DNA of 64,000 nt from Sciurus carolinensis (GCF_902686445.1 NW_025920104.1:4216001-4280000), one strand, 5' to 3'. Shown: positions 12,785 to 25,999, counted from the first letter of the stretch. The notes: generated from the letters alone by a model not told the origin. Translations and numbers: made by a program.

Positions 12785-13345
12785 TTAGCATTATGAACTC
12801 ACCATTTGACCCAGCTATCCCACTCCTAAATTTATACCCAAAGTACTTAAAACTAGCATGCTACAGTAACACAGCCACATCAGCATTTATAATTGATCAA
12901 TTCACAATAACTAGATGGTGGAACCAAACTAGATGCCCTTCAATAGATGAATGGATAAAGAAACTGTGGTATATGTACACAATGGAATATTATTCAGTCA
13001 AAAAGAAGAATAAAATTTGGAGGTAAATGAATGGAGTTGGAGAATATCATGCTAAGTGAAATAAGCCAATCCCAAAAAACGAAGGCCAAATGTTTTCTTT
13101 GATAAGTGGATGATGATATGTAATGGGGGAGGAGGTGGTGGGTACTGGTAAGAAAAGAATGGAGGAACTTGGATTGTGTAGAGGGAAATGGGGGGTGTGA
13201 GGCAGGAAAGATAGTGAACTGAGACAGACATCATTACCCTATGTACTTGTATGATTACATGAATTGTGTCAATATACATCATGTACATAGAAGTGAAATG
13301 TTGTACCCCATTTGTGTACAACAAATCAAAATGCAGTCTGTAAAA
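12785..13345 (+). mobile_element. Younger 5'-truncated L1 end nested in old L1
   Basis: Begins abruptly in the last part of ORF2. The open frame at 12793-13026 carries the same C-terminal segment as 6500-6682, for example [14 protein letters not shown]. It continues through a G-rich 3' UTR. Old L1 sequence resumes after 13380. Confidence 0.8.
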
Positions 13346-13640
13346 ATTAAAAACATCAAGAATTTTGAAAACATTATAATAAGTGAAAGAATTCATTCAC
13401 AAAAAAAACATATGGTATGATTTAATTTGTATGAAAAATTGAGTAAAAACTATAGACAGAAAGTATTTAGTGGTTGACTGTGAGACTTGGGCTAAAGTGT
13501 TGGGATGATGCTAATGGTAAGATTATTTTGGAGTTGGAAAATACTCTAAAACTTGTGGTGATGGGTTGCACAATTTTATTAATATTCTAAAAATCACTGG
13601 ATTATTCAGTTTAAAAGTTTGATTGTGGGTGAATCAGATA

Positions 13641-14237
13641 CTGAACCCAAATCCATTTACTCACCTCTGGTAAAGATGCCTAGTGCATCATGAACAAGTT
13701 ATTGGAGTGAGGAAAAATATTTACTTATTAAGTCAGCAAAACTGAGAAGATGGTAGACTACTACCCCAAAAGATCATCTTGACACAAGTTTTAGACTACA
13801 TTTATCTTTAGAGAAGGGGAAAAGAAGGCATGGTCTGGTTAGGAATGGATCTATGACTGGGAACTTCTAGGCAACAGTTTAATGGTCAGGAGTTGGATAT
13901 TGCAAAATCTGATAGTTGGCAATCTGTTCATCATGATGCCCCTGTAAAACTTAAAATATCTTAGTTACCCTTTTCTTGTTGCCTTTAGTGTTGAAATGGG
14001 AGGAGAGACATTAGAGAAATTTTGGGCAAATCAACCTTTTCTGCCAGTCCTGACCAAATATTCCTTAAGCTACTAATGTGTATATATGTAGAGTTGAACA
14101 GAAAAAATCTGACCCAAAAATTAAGGTAGCAAAGGAGACATATAAAATGCAAAGGCAAAGATGCCAGACTTTTCACCCTGTTTAGTCATCCTTTGGATAG
14201 CTGCATAGGCCTAAGTGAACACTTAGTGCTTTTCTTT
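13641..14237. other. Intronic DNA, nothing recognised
   Basis: No recognisable gene or repeat; short open frames only. Confidence 0.45.
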
Positions 14238-14362
14238 CTTTTTTTTTTTAGTCATAAATGTACACAACATTTTTGTTTATTTCTATGTGTTGCTGAGTCT
14301 AGAACACAGTGCCTAACATGTGTTAGTCAAGTGCCCTAACACTGAGCCACAACCCTAGCCCA
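14238..14362 (-). repeat. ID-type SINE, diverged
   Basis: Poly-T, then 'gttgctgagtctagaacaca', ending 'actgagccacaaccctagccc' (reverse of the ID head). Confidence 0.7.
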
Positions 14363-15885
14363 ATAGTTAGTTCTTTTGACAAAGGCAGCCTTCAAGTCCT
14401 TGAAAGGTAATATAGGCAACAGTTATCAGCATAAACCCACATGTCATAGGCACCATCTACAGCACAGCTAGTGAAAGACTAATAATATATTGATCACTTG
14501 TGTGTTTTGACCCTCAAAATTGGTGATTTTTAAAGTCAACTGGAAGTAAGTGAAGCTGGAGAGTTTATTTAGGTTTTCCCTCAGTTACAAATTATGTCTC
14601 AAAAAAGCTATTTCTATAAAACCTACTACTACAACCAAAATAATATAACCAGGGCTACACGGTGCTCTTGTTCTTTGTGTCTCCTAAGTCTATATTTTGG
14701 ACAATTTACCATCTCCTTTCTCCCCCTTCTCATGTTTTTTGTTATTATGTTGAAGAGTCTGAATTTGTTGAATATCTTATAGTCTTATTTATTCTGAATG
14801 CTTTCTTATAGAGTTATGTAACCTGTTTTCTGGAAGGAATGCTTTATAGTCAGTCACATATTAAAATGAGGTGGGAGAGTTTGACACATAAAATTTTACT
14901 GAGATTGTGATCTTAAAAGAGTATATGGTTATCAAATTGCATTTATGCATGAAAGTCTCCATAAAATTACTATTTGGACATTTTTCAAATTATGAAATAT
15001 CTGTAATTTTTTCATTCTTTGTTTGAGGTTTTATTGTTTGAATTATAGGAAATGATACCTTAACACTAGTAGGAAACCAGTGAAGAGCATTGAGGGAAAA
15101 AATAGTATCAGGTTTATTCTTCCAAATGATTGTACTGACTTTTACATGGAGGTAGGATTGGAGTCAATCACATTCTGTGGTGGGAGAATAATTAAGAAAC
15201 TCTTAAGGTAAAATGTAGTAGCAATTTGAATTGGGAGGGTGGGTATAGAATAAGAACTGGACTATTTTGAAAGGAGATAAAATTGATGGGACTTGTTAAT
15301 GGATTCCATGTAAAAATTGAAGTGTCAAGGTTGACTTTCAGGTTTATGAATTTTGCAACTGTATGAATGTTGATAGCAGTAACTCAGAGTAGTTATTATT
15401 AGGGGGGAAATCTAAGTATGTAGACAAGTTTCTTTTGGATATGTTGATTTTGAGATGACTTTGAAACAGCAAAATGGATTGTGTCTAGAAGCTATTGACA
15501 TGAGAGACCCAGAACTCTTGGATAGGTTTGATATATATATAAATATATATAAACATTAGTCATCAATTTATAGTAGCTAATATTGAATCTTGAGTAACTC
15601 CAATATTTAACAGTAAGACAAATGAGAATAAATAAGCAACAGAGACTGGTAAGTAGTAGCCAGAGAAGTAGAAGGGAAACCAGGAGAAATTTATATCACA
15701 GAATCTGAAGAGGGAGAATAATTCAAAATGAGGAAGTACCACATCTTGCATCAAGAGATCAAATATGCACTGAAACTAATGTTTATTTTCATAACTTATT
15801 AGTCAAGTCTGTGGTTGTATATATGATTTTGTATCCTGGATTTGCTTTATTTAATTTATCAGTAATGTGTTTCTATTTGCTTATT
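14363..15885. other. Intronic DNA, nothing recognised
   Basis: AT-rich with a short (TA)n patch at 15530-15552. No supported coding or RNA feature. Confidence 0.45.
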
Positions 15886-16078
15886 GTATTTTTTTAATAC
15901 TGGGAATTGAACTCAGGGATACTTGACCACTGAACCACATCCTCAGTCCTATTTTGTGTTTTGTTTAGAGACAGGGTCTTACTGAGTTGCCTAGTGCCTC
16001 ACTTTTTTTGAGGCTGACATTGAAATTAGGATCCTTCTGCCTCATCTCCCAAGCTGCTGGGATTACAGGCACACACAA
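15886..16078 (-). repeat. Dimeric B1+ID SINE
   Basis: Minus strand: ID half first ('actgggaattgaactcagg', 'actgaaccacatcctcagtc'), then B1 half ('agagacagggtcttactgag', 'gctgggattacaggcacac'). Confidence 0.8.
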
Positions 16079-17121
16079 TTTATATTCCTTTATGATATTC
16101 TCAGTCAGATGCAGCTACATGAGAAAGCAGAGAGGCTCAGAGGAAAAAAAAAACAGAGTTTATATATTCACAGGTCTTAGAGATAGAAAACACTGCAGGT
16201 TATGCAGAGTCACATGAGAGACACCAGAGTGATCAAGAGGCAGAAGACAGAAACAAGGGAAAATAAATAGAAAGGAAAGACTAGGCAGAGTGAATAGGAG
16301 TGGCCCGCTAGAATAATTTCTCTAAGGCATGGATCACACAGAGCAGGTTTGACTCTGTATTGGTTAGATCAAAGGCATCTTCAAGTATGCTTTTTGTTGT
16401 CTCTAAGAATTGGCTAGCTCAGAGATGGGCAGTCTTTCCCCAGCTAGAAGGCTTTTTTAAAGATATTGAAACATCTTAATACATATACAGAAAATAAATG
16501 TATACAATACATTCATAATCTTTAGTCCATTGGATGTAAAGTTAACATAATTTCCCTGTTAACCATTAAGTTATATTCAGGATTATGTTGTTATAAATAA
16601 ATATTTTTCTACATGTGGTTTTGCAGGGGTATATTTTAGGTGATTTCTTAGATTGCTTAAATTCCAGAAGTAGTGTTATTTTATCAGAGCATTAGGTTAT
16701 ATCTTTATGGCCTTTAAAGTCATTTAGCAAAATGACCTACTTTTGAAGCAAAGGTCATTAGCATCTTTTTAAATTTTTTAATTATTTTTACAAATTCACA
16801 TTAATTATGATAACATAGATGTGTAAAGAGGAAAGTAAATACTCTTCAAGTTATTAAAATCCATCTGTTAATATTTTTAGAAAATAACCTTTCACATATC
16901 TTTATCAATATAAATTTAAATAGACATTTTATATAAAATGGATTCTTTATTATGCTTGCTACGGAATATTCTATGATAATAAGAATAAATCTAGGTTATC
17001 ATTTTTAAAGGATATATGTTTATTTTATTATTTAAAATTTAAAGAGTATGTATATTAAGGTTAAACATTTTAAATCCCTTGATGTGCTATTGCTGGATGA
17101 GAACAAATATGCATACTTAAG
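16079..17121. other. Intronic DNA, possible old repeat debris
   Basis: The part 16090-16440 is less AT-rich and may be an old LTR-type repeat, but I cannot name it. The rest is AT-rich with nothing recognised. Confidence 0.35.
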
Positions 17122-17331
17122 TTTTTTGAGGGGATAATACCTGGGGATTGAATCCAGGAGAACAATAGTACTCAGCTATATCCCCAGACATTTCTGCTTT
17201 TTATTCTCCCAACAGGCTCTCACTGCCTTGCTTATAGCCCCACTGAAATGCTGAGGCTTCCCTATACTAACAATCCTCTTGCTTCAGACCCCAGATCACT
17301 GGGATTCAGACACTTGCCATTGTACCCAGTA
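17122..17331 (-). repeat. Dimeric B1+ID SINE, diverged
   Basis: 'acctggggattgaatccagg' and 'ctcagctatatccccaga' mark the ID half; 'cttgcttcagaccccag' and 'actgggattcagacacttg' mark the B1 half. Confidence 0.7.
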
Positions 17332-17680
17332 CATACTAAAAATTTCAAGTGCACATTGCCAAATTCTGTAGCATATGCAGATTTTGAGAGATTTTTATTA
17401 AAAAATATTTTCTCTTTAGTTAATTTTTGGAAAATTTTAGTAGGTAATTCCAGACATCTAAAACTACTGCGTCTTTCTATTTTTTAACATTTTATGTTTA
17501 GCTTTTACCTATGATAACAGAGCAACTACAGTGGATACCATTTGTGAATGCCAAACATCATGAGTCTTTTGTAAAATTTATATATTGATCTCTACAGCAG
17601 GTAGATGGTGGAACACAGGTAAATTTCTATAGGAATTTATTTTCAGTTAATACTTCCATCAGTTTTAGTTCCCTTGATTT

Positions 17681-17708
17681 TGTTTATATATATATATATA
17701 TCTATCTA

Positions 17709-17749
<41 letters not shown>

Positions 17750-17790
17750 AAACAATATATATATTGTTTATATACATATATATATTCTGT
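17681..17790. repeat. (TA)n / TATATCTA tract
   Basis: About 110 bp of TA repeats with interspersed 'ctaaacaa', including self-complementary runs that could extrude as a cruciform. Confidence 0.9.
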
Positions 17791-20121
17791 ATTTATAAAA
17801 TGCCTTGCAGAGATTTTGATAAGAATAGCATTAAACTTGTATATCAAATTGAGAATTGACTTTTTATTGTGTTGCATCTTCCAATTTATGAACACAAATT
17901 GTCTCTTATTTAAAACTTTAATTTCTCTCATTGGTGCTGTAGTTTTCTGCACAGAATTCCTCTTTAAGAGTTTTCAGCTGAGTTTTTAATTTTTAAGTGA
18001 TTTTAATTAGCATTCTTTTAAATGTTGATGTCCATATGTTTGTCAATAGCATATAAAAATATAATTGATTTTTTTTGTTGTTTATTTTGTGTCCTGTGAC
18101 TTAGACCTTAAGAGTTTTAGAAATTTCTTAACAGACTTCTTGGGGTTATCTACCTAGATAGTCATGGTATCTCACATATAAAGACAGTATATCTTGTTTT
18201 TGTTCTCCTTTTTGATATGTGTACCTTTAGCTCCTTTTCATGGTTTATTGCATTAGCTAGAATTTCTAGCACTATACTGATTGTACATGGTGCTGAGAGC
18301 AAATATCTTTGCCTTGTTCTCCACCTTAGGGGACACCATTTAGTCTATTGTCATTAAGGAAACATTAACATAGTATTTTTATAGATGACTTTTTTCAATT
18401 TGAGTTAATTCCCCTCAATTCCTATTTTCAGAGGTTTTATTATGAATGGGTTTATTATTGAATTTTTTCAAATAATTTTTTGTATTGATTGGTAAGTTCA
18501 TATAATGTTTTTCATCTTTAACTGCTTAATATGGTAGATTACATGGATTTTTAAGCATTGAATCAGCTGTGCATTCCTGACATAAAGTCCATTTGGTTGT
18601 GATGTTTAATTCTTGCTTATTGATGAATTCTATGTTTGTATTTTGTTAAGGATTCTTCATTTACATTCATGAGAAATATTGGTCTGTGATTTTCTTTGTT
18701 TTGAGCTTTGGTTTTGTATCAGGGTAATGTTAGGTTTATAAAAATGGTAATTATCTTATCTGAAAGCAATTTTGTAGAGTGTTAATTCTTTAAATATTGG
18801 ATAGACTTCTGTAAGTGAACACTTTGAACCTAGAGATTTCTTTTTTGGAAGGAGTTAAATTTTCAATTTATTTTTCTTAATAGTTATAGGACTATTCTAA
18901 TTATATAGTTACAATTATGTAATTCACTTTAGTGACTTGTAGTTTGTGCTTTTTGAAGAACTGAACCATTTTGTATACACAAATTTATTGGTGTAGAGTT
19001 TATCACAATACTATCTTTTTGAAATCTTCAGTGTCAATAGTGATAGCCCTACTTTATTCCAGATATGGAAATTTGGGTTTTCATTTTTTTCCCTAGAAGT
19101 TTGTCTTTTTCTTTGTTTTATCAGAGGATTATCTATGCATTTTTTTGATTTTTCTGTCATTTTTGTTCTCAATTTTGTTGATTTCTTCTTGCTATTATTT
19201 TCCTGCTTCTCCTTGCTTTGAGTTTATTATGCTCTCCCTTTTCTAGGTTACTGAAGTTAAAACTTATTCATTCAAGACTTTTCCTCTTTTAATATGCACA
19301 TTTATTAATTTATGATATTTTCCCATCCATTCTGCTTTAATCATGTCCTACAGATTTTGATATGTTTTATTTTCATATCATGACCCTTGAATTGTTTAGT
19401 TTGCTATGGGTCTTTCTGTTTCTTCAGGTTTGGTTGTTTTGTTGATAATTATAAGTTGTTTTATATCCTCATTGATATTTTATCTAGTTCTATCAATTTT
19501 TAAGAGGTGGTTTTGAATATCTCAAAATGTATAAATGCATTCTACTGTCATGTGCAACTAATTAGAACAAGTAAAATTTTAAAAAATTGAAAGAAGTATC
19601 TAGCTTTAGTAGTAAATTAGTGTTTCTTCTGTTATTTCCATTCATTTTTAACTCACATAGTATATCTCTTTTGCTCAGTCCATAAACATTTAGGATTGTT
19701 TTGTCTTTTTGATAGATTGACCCTTTTATTGTTATATAAAGTCTTTTTTGGTCATTTTCTTTGCTCATGAAATCACTTTAACTGATATTAATATAGTCAT
19801 TTCTGCATTCCTTTGATTCATATTCACATGGCATATTTTTTTTCATTGTTTTTTACTTTTGACCTGCATGTACTCTTATATTTGAAATGAGTTTTTGTAG
19901 GCAGCATAGATATGGTTATATTTGTAAATCAGTTTTGTCAATCTTTGTATTTTTTTTTTTTTTTGGTATTTAATTTGTACATGGTAGGGCTTAAACTGTC
20001 ACCTTATTTCTTTTTTATTTTTTGGTTTCTTTTTACTTCTGTCTTGTGGGTCACGTGAACATTTTTTAGAATTCCATTTTCATTTATCTATTTATCTATA
20101 ATCTTTTGGATATCTCTCTCT

Positions 20122-20206
20122 CTCTTTTTGTTGTGCTGGGGATTGAACACAGGGCCTGTGCATGTGAGGCAAGCACTATATCAATTGAACTATGTCCCCA
20201 GCCCCC
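20122..20206 (-). repeat. ID-type SINE
   Basis: 'gtgctggggattgaacacag' (B box side) and 'caattgaactatgtccccag' (head), with a short T run at the 5' side. Confidence 0.85.
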
Positions 20207-20377
20207 AAGGGGTATATCTCTTGTTTAGCTTTTTTAGTAGTTCTTGGTATTATATTATATATAAATCAATTATTAGTCTAACTGGTACCATCATTTTACC
20301 AGTTTTGAGTAAATAGAATGATATGACATTGCTTAACCTCCCTCATTTATAATATAATCGTGCTAAACATTTCTTCT

Positions 20378-20588
20378 GTAACTGGACACAGTGGTCTATG
20401 CCTATAATCCCAGAATGGACTTGAGAGATTGAGAAAGAAGGATCTTAAGTTCAAACACAACCTCAGCAACTTAGTGAGGCTCTAAGCAACTTAGTAAAAT
20501 CCTGTCTCTAACAAAATATAAAAGAAAGACCTGGAAATGTGGCTAGGTGTTTAAGTACCCTGACCTGATAAAAAAAATTTAAAAAAGA
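20378..20588 (+). repeat. Dimeric B1+ID SINE
   Basis: B1 half 'gtctatgcctataatcccag', 'caacctcagcaacttagtga', then a degraded ID half and A-rich end. Confidence 0.75.
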
Positions 20589-21432
20589 ACTGCATGAGAT
20601 AATGTTATTGATTTTGCTTCACCCATCAAACAGCTTATAAACTCAAGAAGAAAATAAAAGTCTACTGTATATTTTTGTTTTTTTTTTGTGTTCTCCTTCC
20701 TGATGTTCTTTTAGCCTTTCCTTTCTGTTTAAAATGACTTTATTTTTTTAGAGTAGATATGCTGATGACAGATCTTTCTGTTTTCTTCATTTTGACATCT
20801 TGATTTTTCTTTCATTTCTGAAGAATATTTGCACTGGGAATTGGATTTCAGGTGAGAGGCTTTTTTTTTTTCCCTACAACCATTGGCTTTTTAGAAATGT
20901 GCCAGTTCCTTCTCACTTCCATGGTTTCTGATAAGAAATCTATTGTCATTTGAATTACTTTCCTCGTAATATGTAATATTACATGTAATATAGAGTATCA
21001 TTTCTCTTTCTCCTTTTTTTTTTTTTTGCTAGTTTTCATAAGTTTGACAATGATAGGTCTTAGAGTTGATCTCTTTGGATTTACCCTGTTTGGGATTTGT
21101 TAACCTTCTTTAATCTCTTCGTGTATTGTTTACCATGTCTGGTAAGTTTTTAGTCATTGTTTCTTAAGTATTATTTTAGCTACCTGATTTTGATTTCCTT
21201 TGAGGACTCTGATATGACTATTAAATTTCTTGTTATACTCTAAATTCCTCAAAATCCTATTGGTTTGTTTTTCAGTTTAATTTGGTTGTTCAGATTAACT
21301 GTTCTCTGTTTCTTTCCATTCTAGTTAATTAATTCTTTCTCTATCCCCTCCATTCTGTTACCCAGGCTATTCACTAAATTTTTATTGTGTTTATTTTATT
21401 TCCAGTTCTAACATTTCCACTTTTTTTTTTTT

Positions 21433-21748
21433 TGGTCAGGGGCAGACTCTGAGGGCCCCAGAGCCGCACCCTGGCCTGATCTCTAAGATGGTGCCTGGCA
21501 GCTTGCCAGACATAGCTGCACTCATAAACAAGTTTTAGGAAGTAACTCTGGTTGGCTGTTGTACATGAGGCAATCCTGGTATCTGCCTGGAGACTGTTCC
21601 TTGATAGGCTGACTTTCCTGGTAGTCTACTCACTGATAGGCTGATGTTCTCAATATAAGTCTGAGACTTGCGGAATAAACGGCTTTTGGTTCCTGTGATC
21701 AAGAAGAGCATACGTGTTGTGATTGTCCCCGCGGGTGGAGGGCGATCA
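21433..21748 (+). repeat. IAP-like solo LTR
   Basis: About 316 bp, less AT-rich than its surroundings, running from TG ('tggtcaggggcagact') to CA ('ggagggcgatca'). Inside are the motif 'aagatggtgcctggcagc', shared with the LTRs of the ERV at 54059-60045, a TATA-like 'tcaatataagtctgag' and a polyadenylation signal aataaa at 21674-21679. No internal retroviral sequence and no second LTR nearby. A target duplication is not evident. It sits inside the old L1. Confidence 0.7.
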
Positions 21749-21960
21749 TATTATTTTCCATATTTCTTTGGTAAGACTTTTCAGTTCTTCAATGAGATTT
21801 TCTAAAAGTGTTTATAAATGTTCATTTTATCAGAGCTGTGTTAAATTCTTTGTTGGATAATTGTAATATTTTGTCATATATTGGAATTGGCAGGTATTGA
21901 TTTTCCTTTTTCATTTGGTTTTGAGACTTCCCTTATTTTTGGTGTGGTGAGCATACATAT

Positions 21961-23099
21961 TTGATCAATATTGGTTGCAGATATTGGTGAAGCCTCAGCA
22001 ATAATTTAAAAAGATAAAAATTTTGTCATTTTTTACTTTTTTTCAATTAAAGAGAAATAGTGTTCACACTCTTATTTGAAAAGTAAAGAACAATTTATTT
22101 TCCTATTATTAAAGTAGTATAAAGCATCAGAAATTTTTTCAACAAAAATATGTGGAATTCTTAATCTTGTCATTTTAACATTTTAACTATACTAATCTTG
22201 AAATATTTAATTTTAAATTGAGATTTTAAATCTCATGCATTACTTTTTACTAGTGATATTATACTCTCATTAGAAATGTATTTGAATTAGATTACAATGC
22301 TTGTGCCACCCAGTCATTTGGCATTTGATACTCACAAAATCTCAGTATATCTGTTTGTAATTTAAAATTTGAAGCTTGTTATATGCATTACAGGATCAAT
22401 ATTGAATCAGGAATTGTTCACAAATTCACATTCAGAGGCAGGTAACTATTAAAAACTCAGTGACGTGGGATTGAAGAATTATAATAATAACAGAGGAAAT
22501 TTTAAGTTGTTTCTAAGTCTGGCTTAGCAAAGAATACTCTCTGCAGTAGTATGAAATGGCTTTTTTTCATTTGATTCCTGGTGAATATATGGAATACCAC
22601 TAGATTCTTTTATTTACAGGTAATTTTTTCTATGCCATTATTCCCATTTTGCCTTTTCTTGTTTCAGTTTGTTCTCCATGTGAATTTTCTATGATTCTAA
22701 CCTAGTGTTTTATTCTTTTGAAATTGTTCAGTGTTCAGAGTCACTGAGGACATTTATTGTCAGATTAAACTGAAAACAGTGAGATTATAGATTGTCATTT
22801 CCTAACCAAATACAGTAAGATACACCTGAAAAACTGGTAGTCAGTGATGGTGGAGCAATGGTAAACAGAGAACAGGCAGTCCACCTCTCTTCCTTTGATG
22901 ATACTCTGTTCCAAAATATAGTTTGATCTTTAGTTTTTACATATTTTAGAAAAATACACATACTTAAATTTATTTTCAGTTGATTGTAAACTTCCAGTCT
23001 TGCATACTTTCTAGTTTCACTTCTTAATTAAAAAGAAAATTATTTAGTTTATTTATTTGATTGCGGTATTTAAAATAAATGTTTTCTGAGCATGAGCAA
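21961..23099. other. Intronic DNA, nothing recognised
   Basis: AT-rich sequence before the CCDC138 pseudo-exon; no supported feature. Confidence 0.45.
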
Positions 23100-23323
23100 A
23101 TACACTAAGATTATACATATGCTCAACAACATTGAACTATGACATCAACATTGAGAAGACTGAGTGAAGATATATTTAAAGGAATGGTAATTAAAGGAAT
23201 TCAGGATAATTCTTCAGAACATTCTGTGGAAAAATATACCAAAGACAACTGCTTTCTTTATGAACTCCAATTTGCCATTGATATTTTTGTCAATCTTAAT
23301 TGTTCTCAAAACAGTCACTCAAG
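23100..23323 (+). pseudogene. CCDC138: CCDC138 pseudo-exon, stop and frameshift
   Basis: Contains MTSTLRRLSEDIFKGM and IKGIQDNSSEHSVE, closely matching CCDC138. Just upstream a TGA replaces the expected serine codon ('caacaacattgaactatg'). Near the 3' end the match moves to another frame (ILIVLKTVTQ), showing a frameshift. Donor gtaagct follows at 23324. The acceptor is unclear. The 62-residue open frame from 23139 is part of this exon, not a separate gene. Confidence 0.85.
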
Positions 23324-23984
23324 GTAAGCTTTCAAGTATGCTTATGGAATAATTTTTAGTAACTAGGAGAGATAACCATATAATAAAGCAATTATTCTAT
23401 TATCAATTATGTTTTAAATTTTCAGCATGGGATTTTGACTTATTTCATAATGGTGGCACATTATTTAAAATCAACTTTTATTTGCTGAATTTGAGAGAAT
23501 GAAGTCTTTTGTATTGTTGCTTCTTCCCAGAAGCCTGTGTTGATTCTCTTAGATCATGTTCTAATAGCATCCTTCACTTACAATTGTTGGTTTATTTGTC
23601 ACATAAATTGGAATTGCTAGTTAGTATTTTATTTTCTGCTAGACAACCAAGTTGGAAAACTATAGCTTATAGAGCATATCAGGTCCACAATCTGTTTTGC
23701 TAATAAAATTTTCTCACACAGCCATGTTTGTTTGTTATGTCTTAGCTATGACTCTTTTTGCCTTTGAACAGCAGAGCTGAGTAGTTGGCAAAAGAGACTG
23801 TGTAGCCTCTAAAATTTATAAAACTATTACCTGGCCCTATCCCCAAAAAGCTTATCAATCATGTACTAATTAGCTTACTGAGGATAAAAACTTATTTTGT
23901 TTATCCATCCACACCTAGCATGGTGCTTGGTATATAAAAATGAATTTACTGATATATATATAGAGATGAATCAATTTAAAACAA

Positions 23985-24023
23985 TGCTACTTGCGCAAGA
24001 TCTGGGCTCAATCCCCAGCATTG
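23985..24023 (+). repeat. ID SINE 3' fragment
   Basis: Only the B-box side is left: 'gggctcaatccccagcattg'. Confidence 0.6.
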
Positions 24024-24104
24024 CAAAGGAAAGAAGAAATGAAGGGAGGGAGGGGGCAAAAGAGAGAGAAAGAAGAAAATGCTTCAACCAAAGATGATCA
24101 TAGT

Positions 24105-24265
24105 TTTTTCCCTCAGTACTAGGGATTGAACCCAGGTGTGTTCTATCCCAACACTTTTTATTTTCTATTTTAAGACAGTGTCTCACTAAGTTGCCAGCTT
24201 GGCCTCAAATTTATGATCCTCCTGTCTCAGCCTCCTCAGTTGCTGGGATTTATAGGTATGCAGCT
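24105..24265 (-). repeat. Dimeric B1+ID SINE, shortened ID half
   Basis: 'agtactagggattgaaccca' then B1 half 'aagacagtgtctcactaag', 'cctgtctcagcctcctcag'. Confidence 0.75.
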
Positions 24266-24636
24266 TGATTATATATAATGTCAACTTAATTGATATACTT
24301 TAAATTATTACCTGTAACCAGTTGTCATTCTGAATCATTAAATATAAGAATTTTTGTTAAAGTGAGTCATGCCAGTGTAGTCAAGCAATAAATATATCAG
24401 TTTTATATCTATTGTGTTTGCTAAATTATATGACTCAGAATGGTGGTTTCTTTAAATGGGCAATGCCAATAATTTAATTTGGCTACTTTGTCTGAAATAT
24501 GTTCTGTGTCATTAATCCCAGTGGTAAGTGAACTAATGAAAAAACAAAAAGTCATAACTCTGCCTTCTTAGTATTTTTCCTTGGTTTCAGTTCTCAAAAT
24601 TATAATAGACTGGTAACTCTTTGAAAGATCATTTAT

Positions 24637-24843
24637 GAGCCAGGCATGGTGGCTCATGCCTGTAATCCCAGCAACTCAGGAGGCTGAGGCAAGAGGATCA
24701 CAAATTGAGGCAACCTCAGCAACTTAACAAGGCCCTCAGTAACTTAGCAAAACCCTGTCTCAAAATTCAAAAGGCATGGGCATACTCAGTGGTAAAGTGT
24801 CCTGAGTACAATCCCTAGTATCAAAAAAAGAAAAAGAAAAGAA
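24637..24843 (+). repeat. Dimeric B1+ID SINE
   Basis: Clear copy: 'gagccaggcatggtggctca', 'caggaggctgaggcaagagg', 'aaaaccctgtctcaaaattc', then an ID-like half ending in an A-rich tail. Confidence 0.88.
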
Positions 24844-25349
24844 AGGTACAATTAGCCCAAAGTAAAGTTTACTGCAGTTCTATTTAATAACTTACATGTT
24901 TAGATAACACATAGATGAATAAAGTTTTATCAGAAAATAGCCACCAGTTTAAAAATGTACATATTCATCAGGGATCAATAAGGCTGATATCAGAAATTTA
25001 GAGCCACATTAATACAAGAAAAAATTTAACCATTAATAATTTAATTAAGAAAAATTCAAAATCATATATCAATGTATAGCATAGTTTGAAAAATATCATG
25101 TTCATTCTTGATAACTCTGTAAAAAGGCAAAAATACAGGAAGGAATATTTATTTAAAATGGGGAAATAACAGAAGGTAATTATGTGCTCCTTGTCACCAT
25201 TTTTGTTCGTACATTATTGGGCATTCGGATCATCTTTAAAGTGCCAAGAAGTATGACAATTGGTAAAGAGAAGATAAACTATGAATTCAAAATGCTTAAG
25301 TATAAAGCCTAAAACAACCAACAAATGAGCCAGTGAGGGGCTAGGATTG

Positions 25350-25478
25350 TGACTGGGGCTGGGGTTGTGGCTCAGTGGTAGAGCACTTGCCTAGTATATG
25401 TGAGGCACTGGGATCAATTCTCAGTACCATGTATAAATAATGAATAAATAAAGGTCCATCAACATCTATTTTTTTAAA
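25350..25478 (+). repeat. ID-type SINE
   Basis: 'ggggttgtggctcagtggta' and 'gatcaattctcagtacca', with the long A-rich end containing 'aataaaggtccatcaaca'. Confidence 0.85.
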
Positions 25479-25723
25479 TAACATTTAAAAAAGAGCCAAT
25501 AAAAAGAAAGAGGCATAATTAAAATGCAAAAAAAGGAGACAATAAACACCTTAATTAAAAGATTAATAAGGTTGTCTGATGGGATGACCAAGTAACTTCA
25601 GAGTGAAGACTATAATTGGAGATGAGGGTCATCTCATAGCGATTATCATCAAGAAAACATCATAATCCTTTATGTACCAATAACATGAAGCAAAAACTTA
25701 TAGAACTGAAAGAACAAACAATT

Positions 25724-25852
25724 GTTTTTTTTTTTTTTTATTTTGAGACAAGTTTTAGTAAGTTTCCCTGACTGACTTTGAATTTACAATTCTCCTACTT
25801 CAACCTCCTGAGTCACTGGAATCATAGGCATGTCCCTCCACATGCAGCTATA
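25724..25852 (-). repeat. B1-like SINE
   Basis: Poly-T start, 'ttttgagacaagttttagta', 'caacctcctgagtcactgg'. Confidence 0.75.
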
Positions 25853-25999
25853 TTAAATTCTAACTTAATAGTAGCTATCTATTATCAGTATCAATAGACT
25901 TCTTTACTGTTTATATTATTTAAATTTTAAGAGTTGAATTAAGGTATATTAGATCACATTAGCTATCTATGTCTATATAAACAACCAAGCCCTTGTGGG

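Larger units (their letters stand above)
9700..13640 (+). mobile_element. Old L1 (L1M/HAL1-like), interrupted
   Basis: Ancient L1 on the + strand. An ORF1-like part is seen at about 10600-10830 ('aaagacaaaaggatctt', 'tttcagcaaagaccttgcaag'). ORF2-like parts are at about 11340-11720 and 12300-12770 ('accacttcacactcaccagg'). A 3' UTR lies at 13420-13620. It is heavily mutated with no usable frame. It is interrupted by an unclassified repeat (9885-10220), an ID SINE, a micro L1 insertion (12252-12290) and a younger L1 end (12785-13345). Confidence 0.65.
17960..21960 (-). mobile_element. Old L1 on minus strand, interrupted
   Basis: Reverse-complement L1 ORF2 landmarks run through 18000-19900 (for example the block around 18230-18700, which reads as reverse-transcriptase sequence on the other strand). 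ORF1/5' region-like sequence is at 20760-21420 and after 21750. Interrupted by an ID SINE (20122), a dimeric SINE (20378) and an LTR (21433). Boundaries are approximate. Confidence 0.6.

Noticed and set aside
13052..13396. 114-residue minus-strand frame
   Set aside because: Antisense to an L1 3' UTR; similar antisense frames occur in the other L1 copies (43983-44348).
23509..23703. Possible next CCDC138 exon
   Set aside because: A slight likeness (an E-A-C string), but it lies before the 28032 exon and would be out of order. It has no splice borders.
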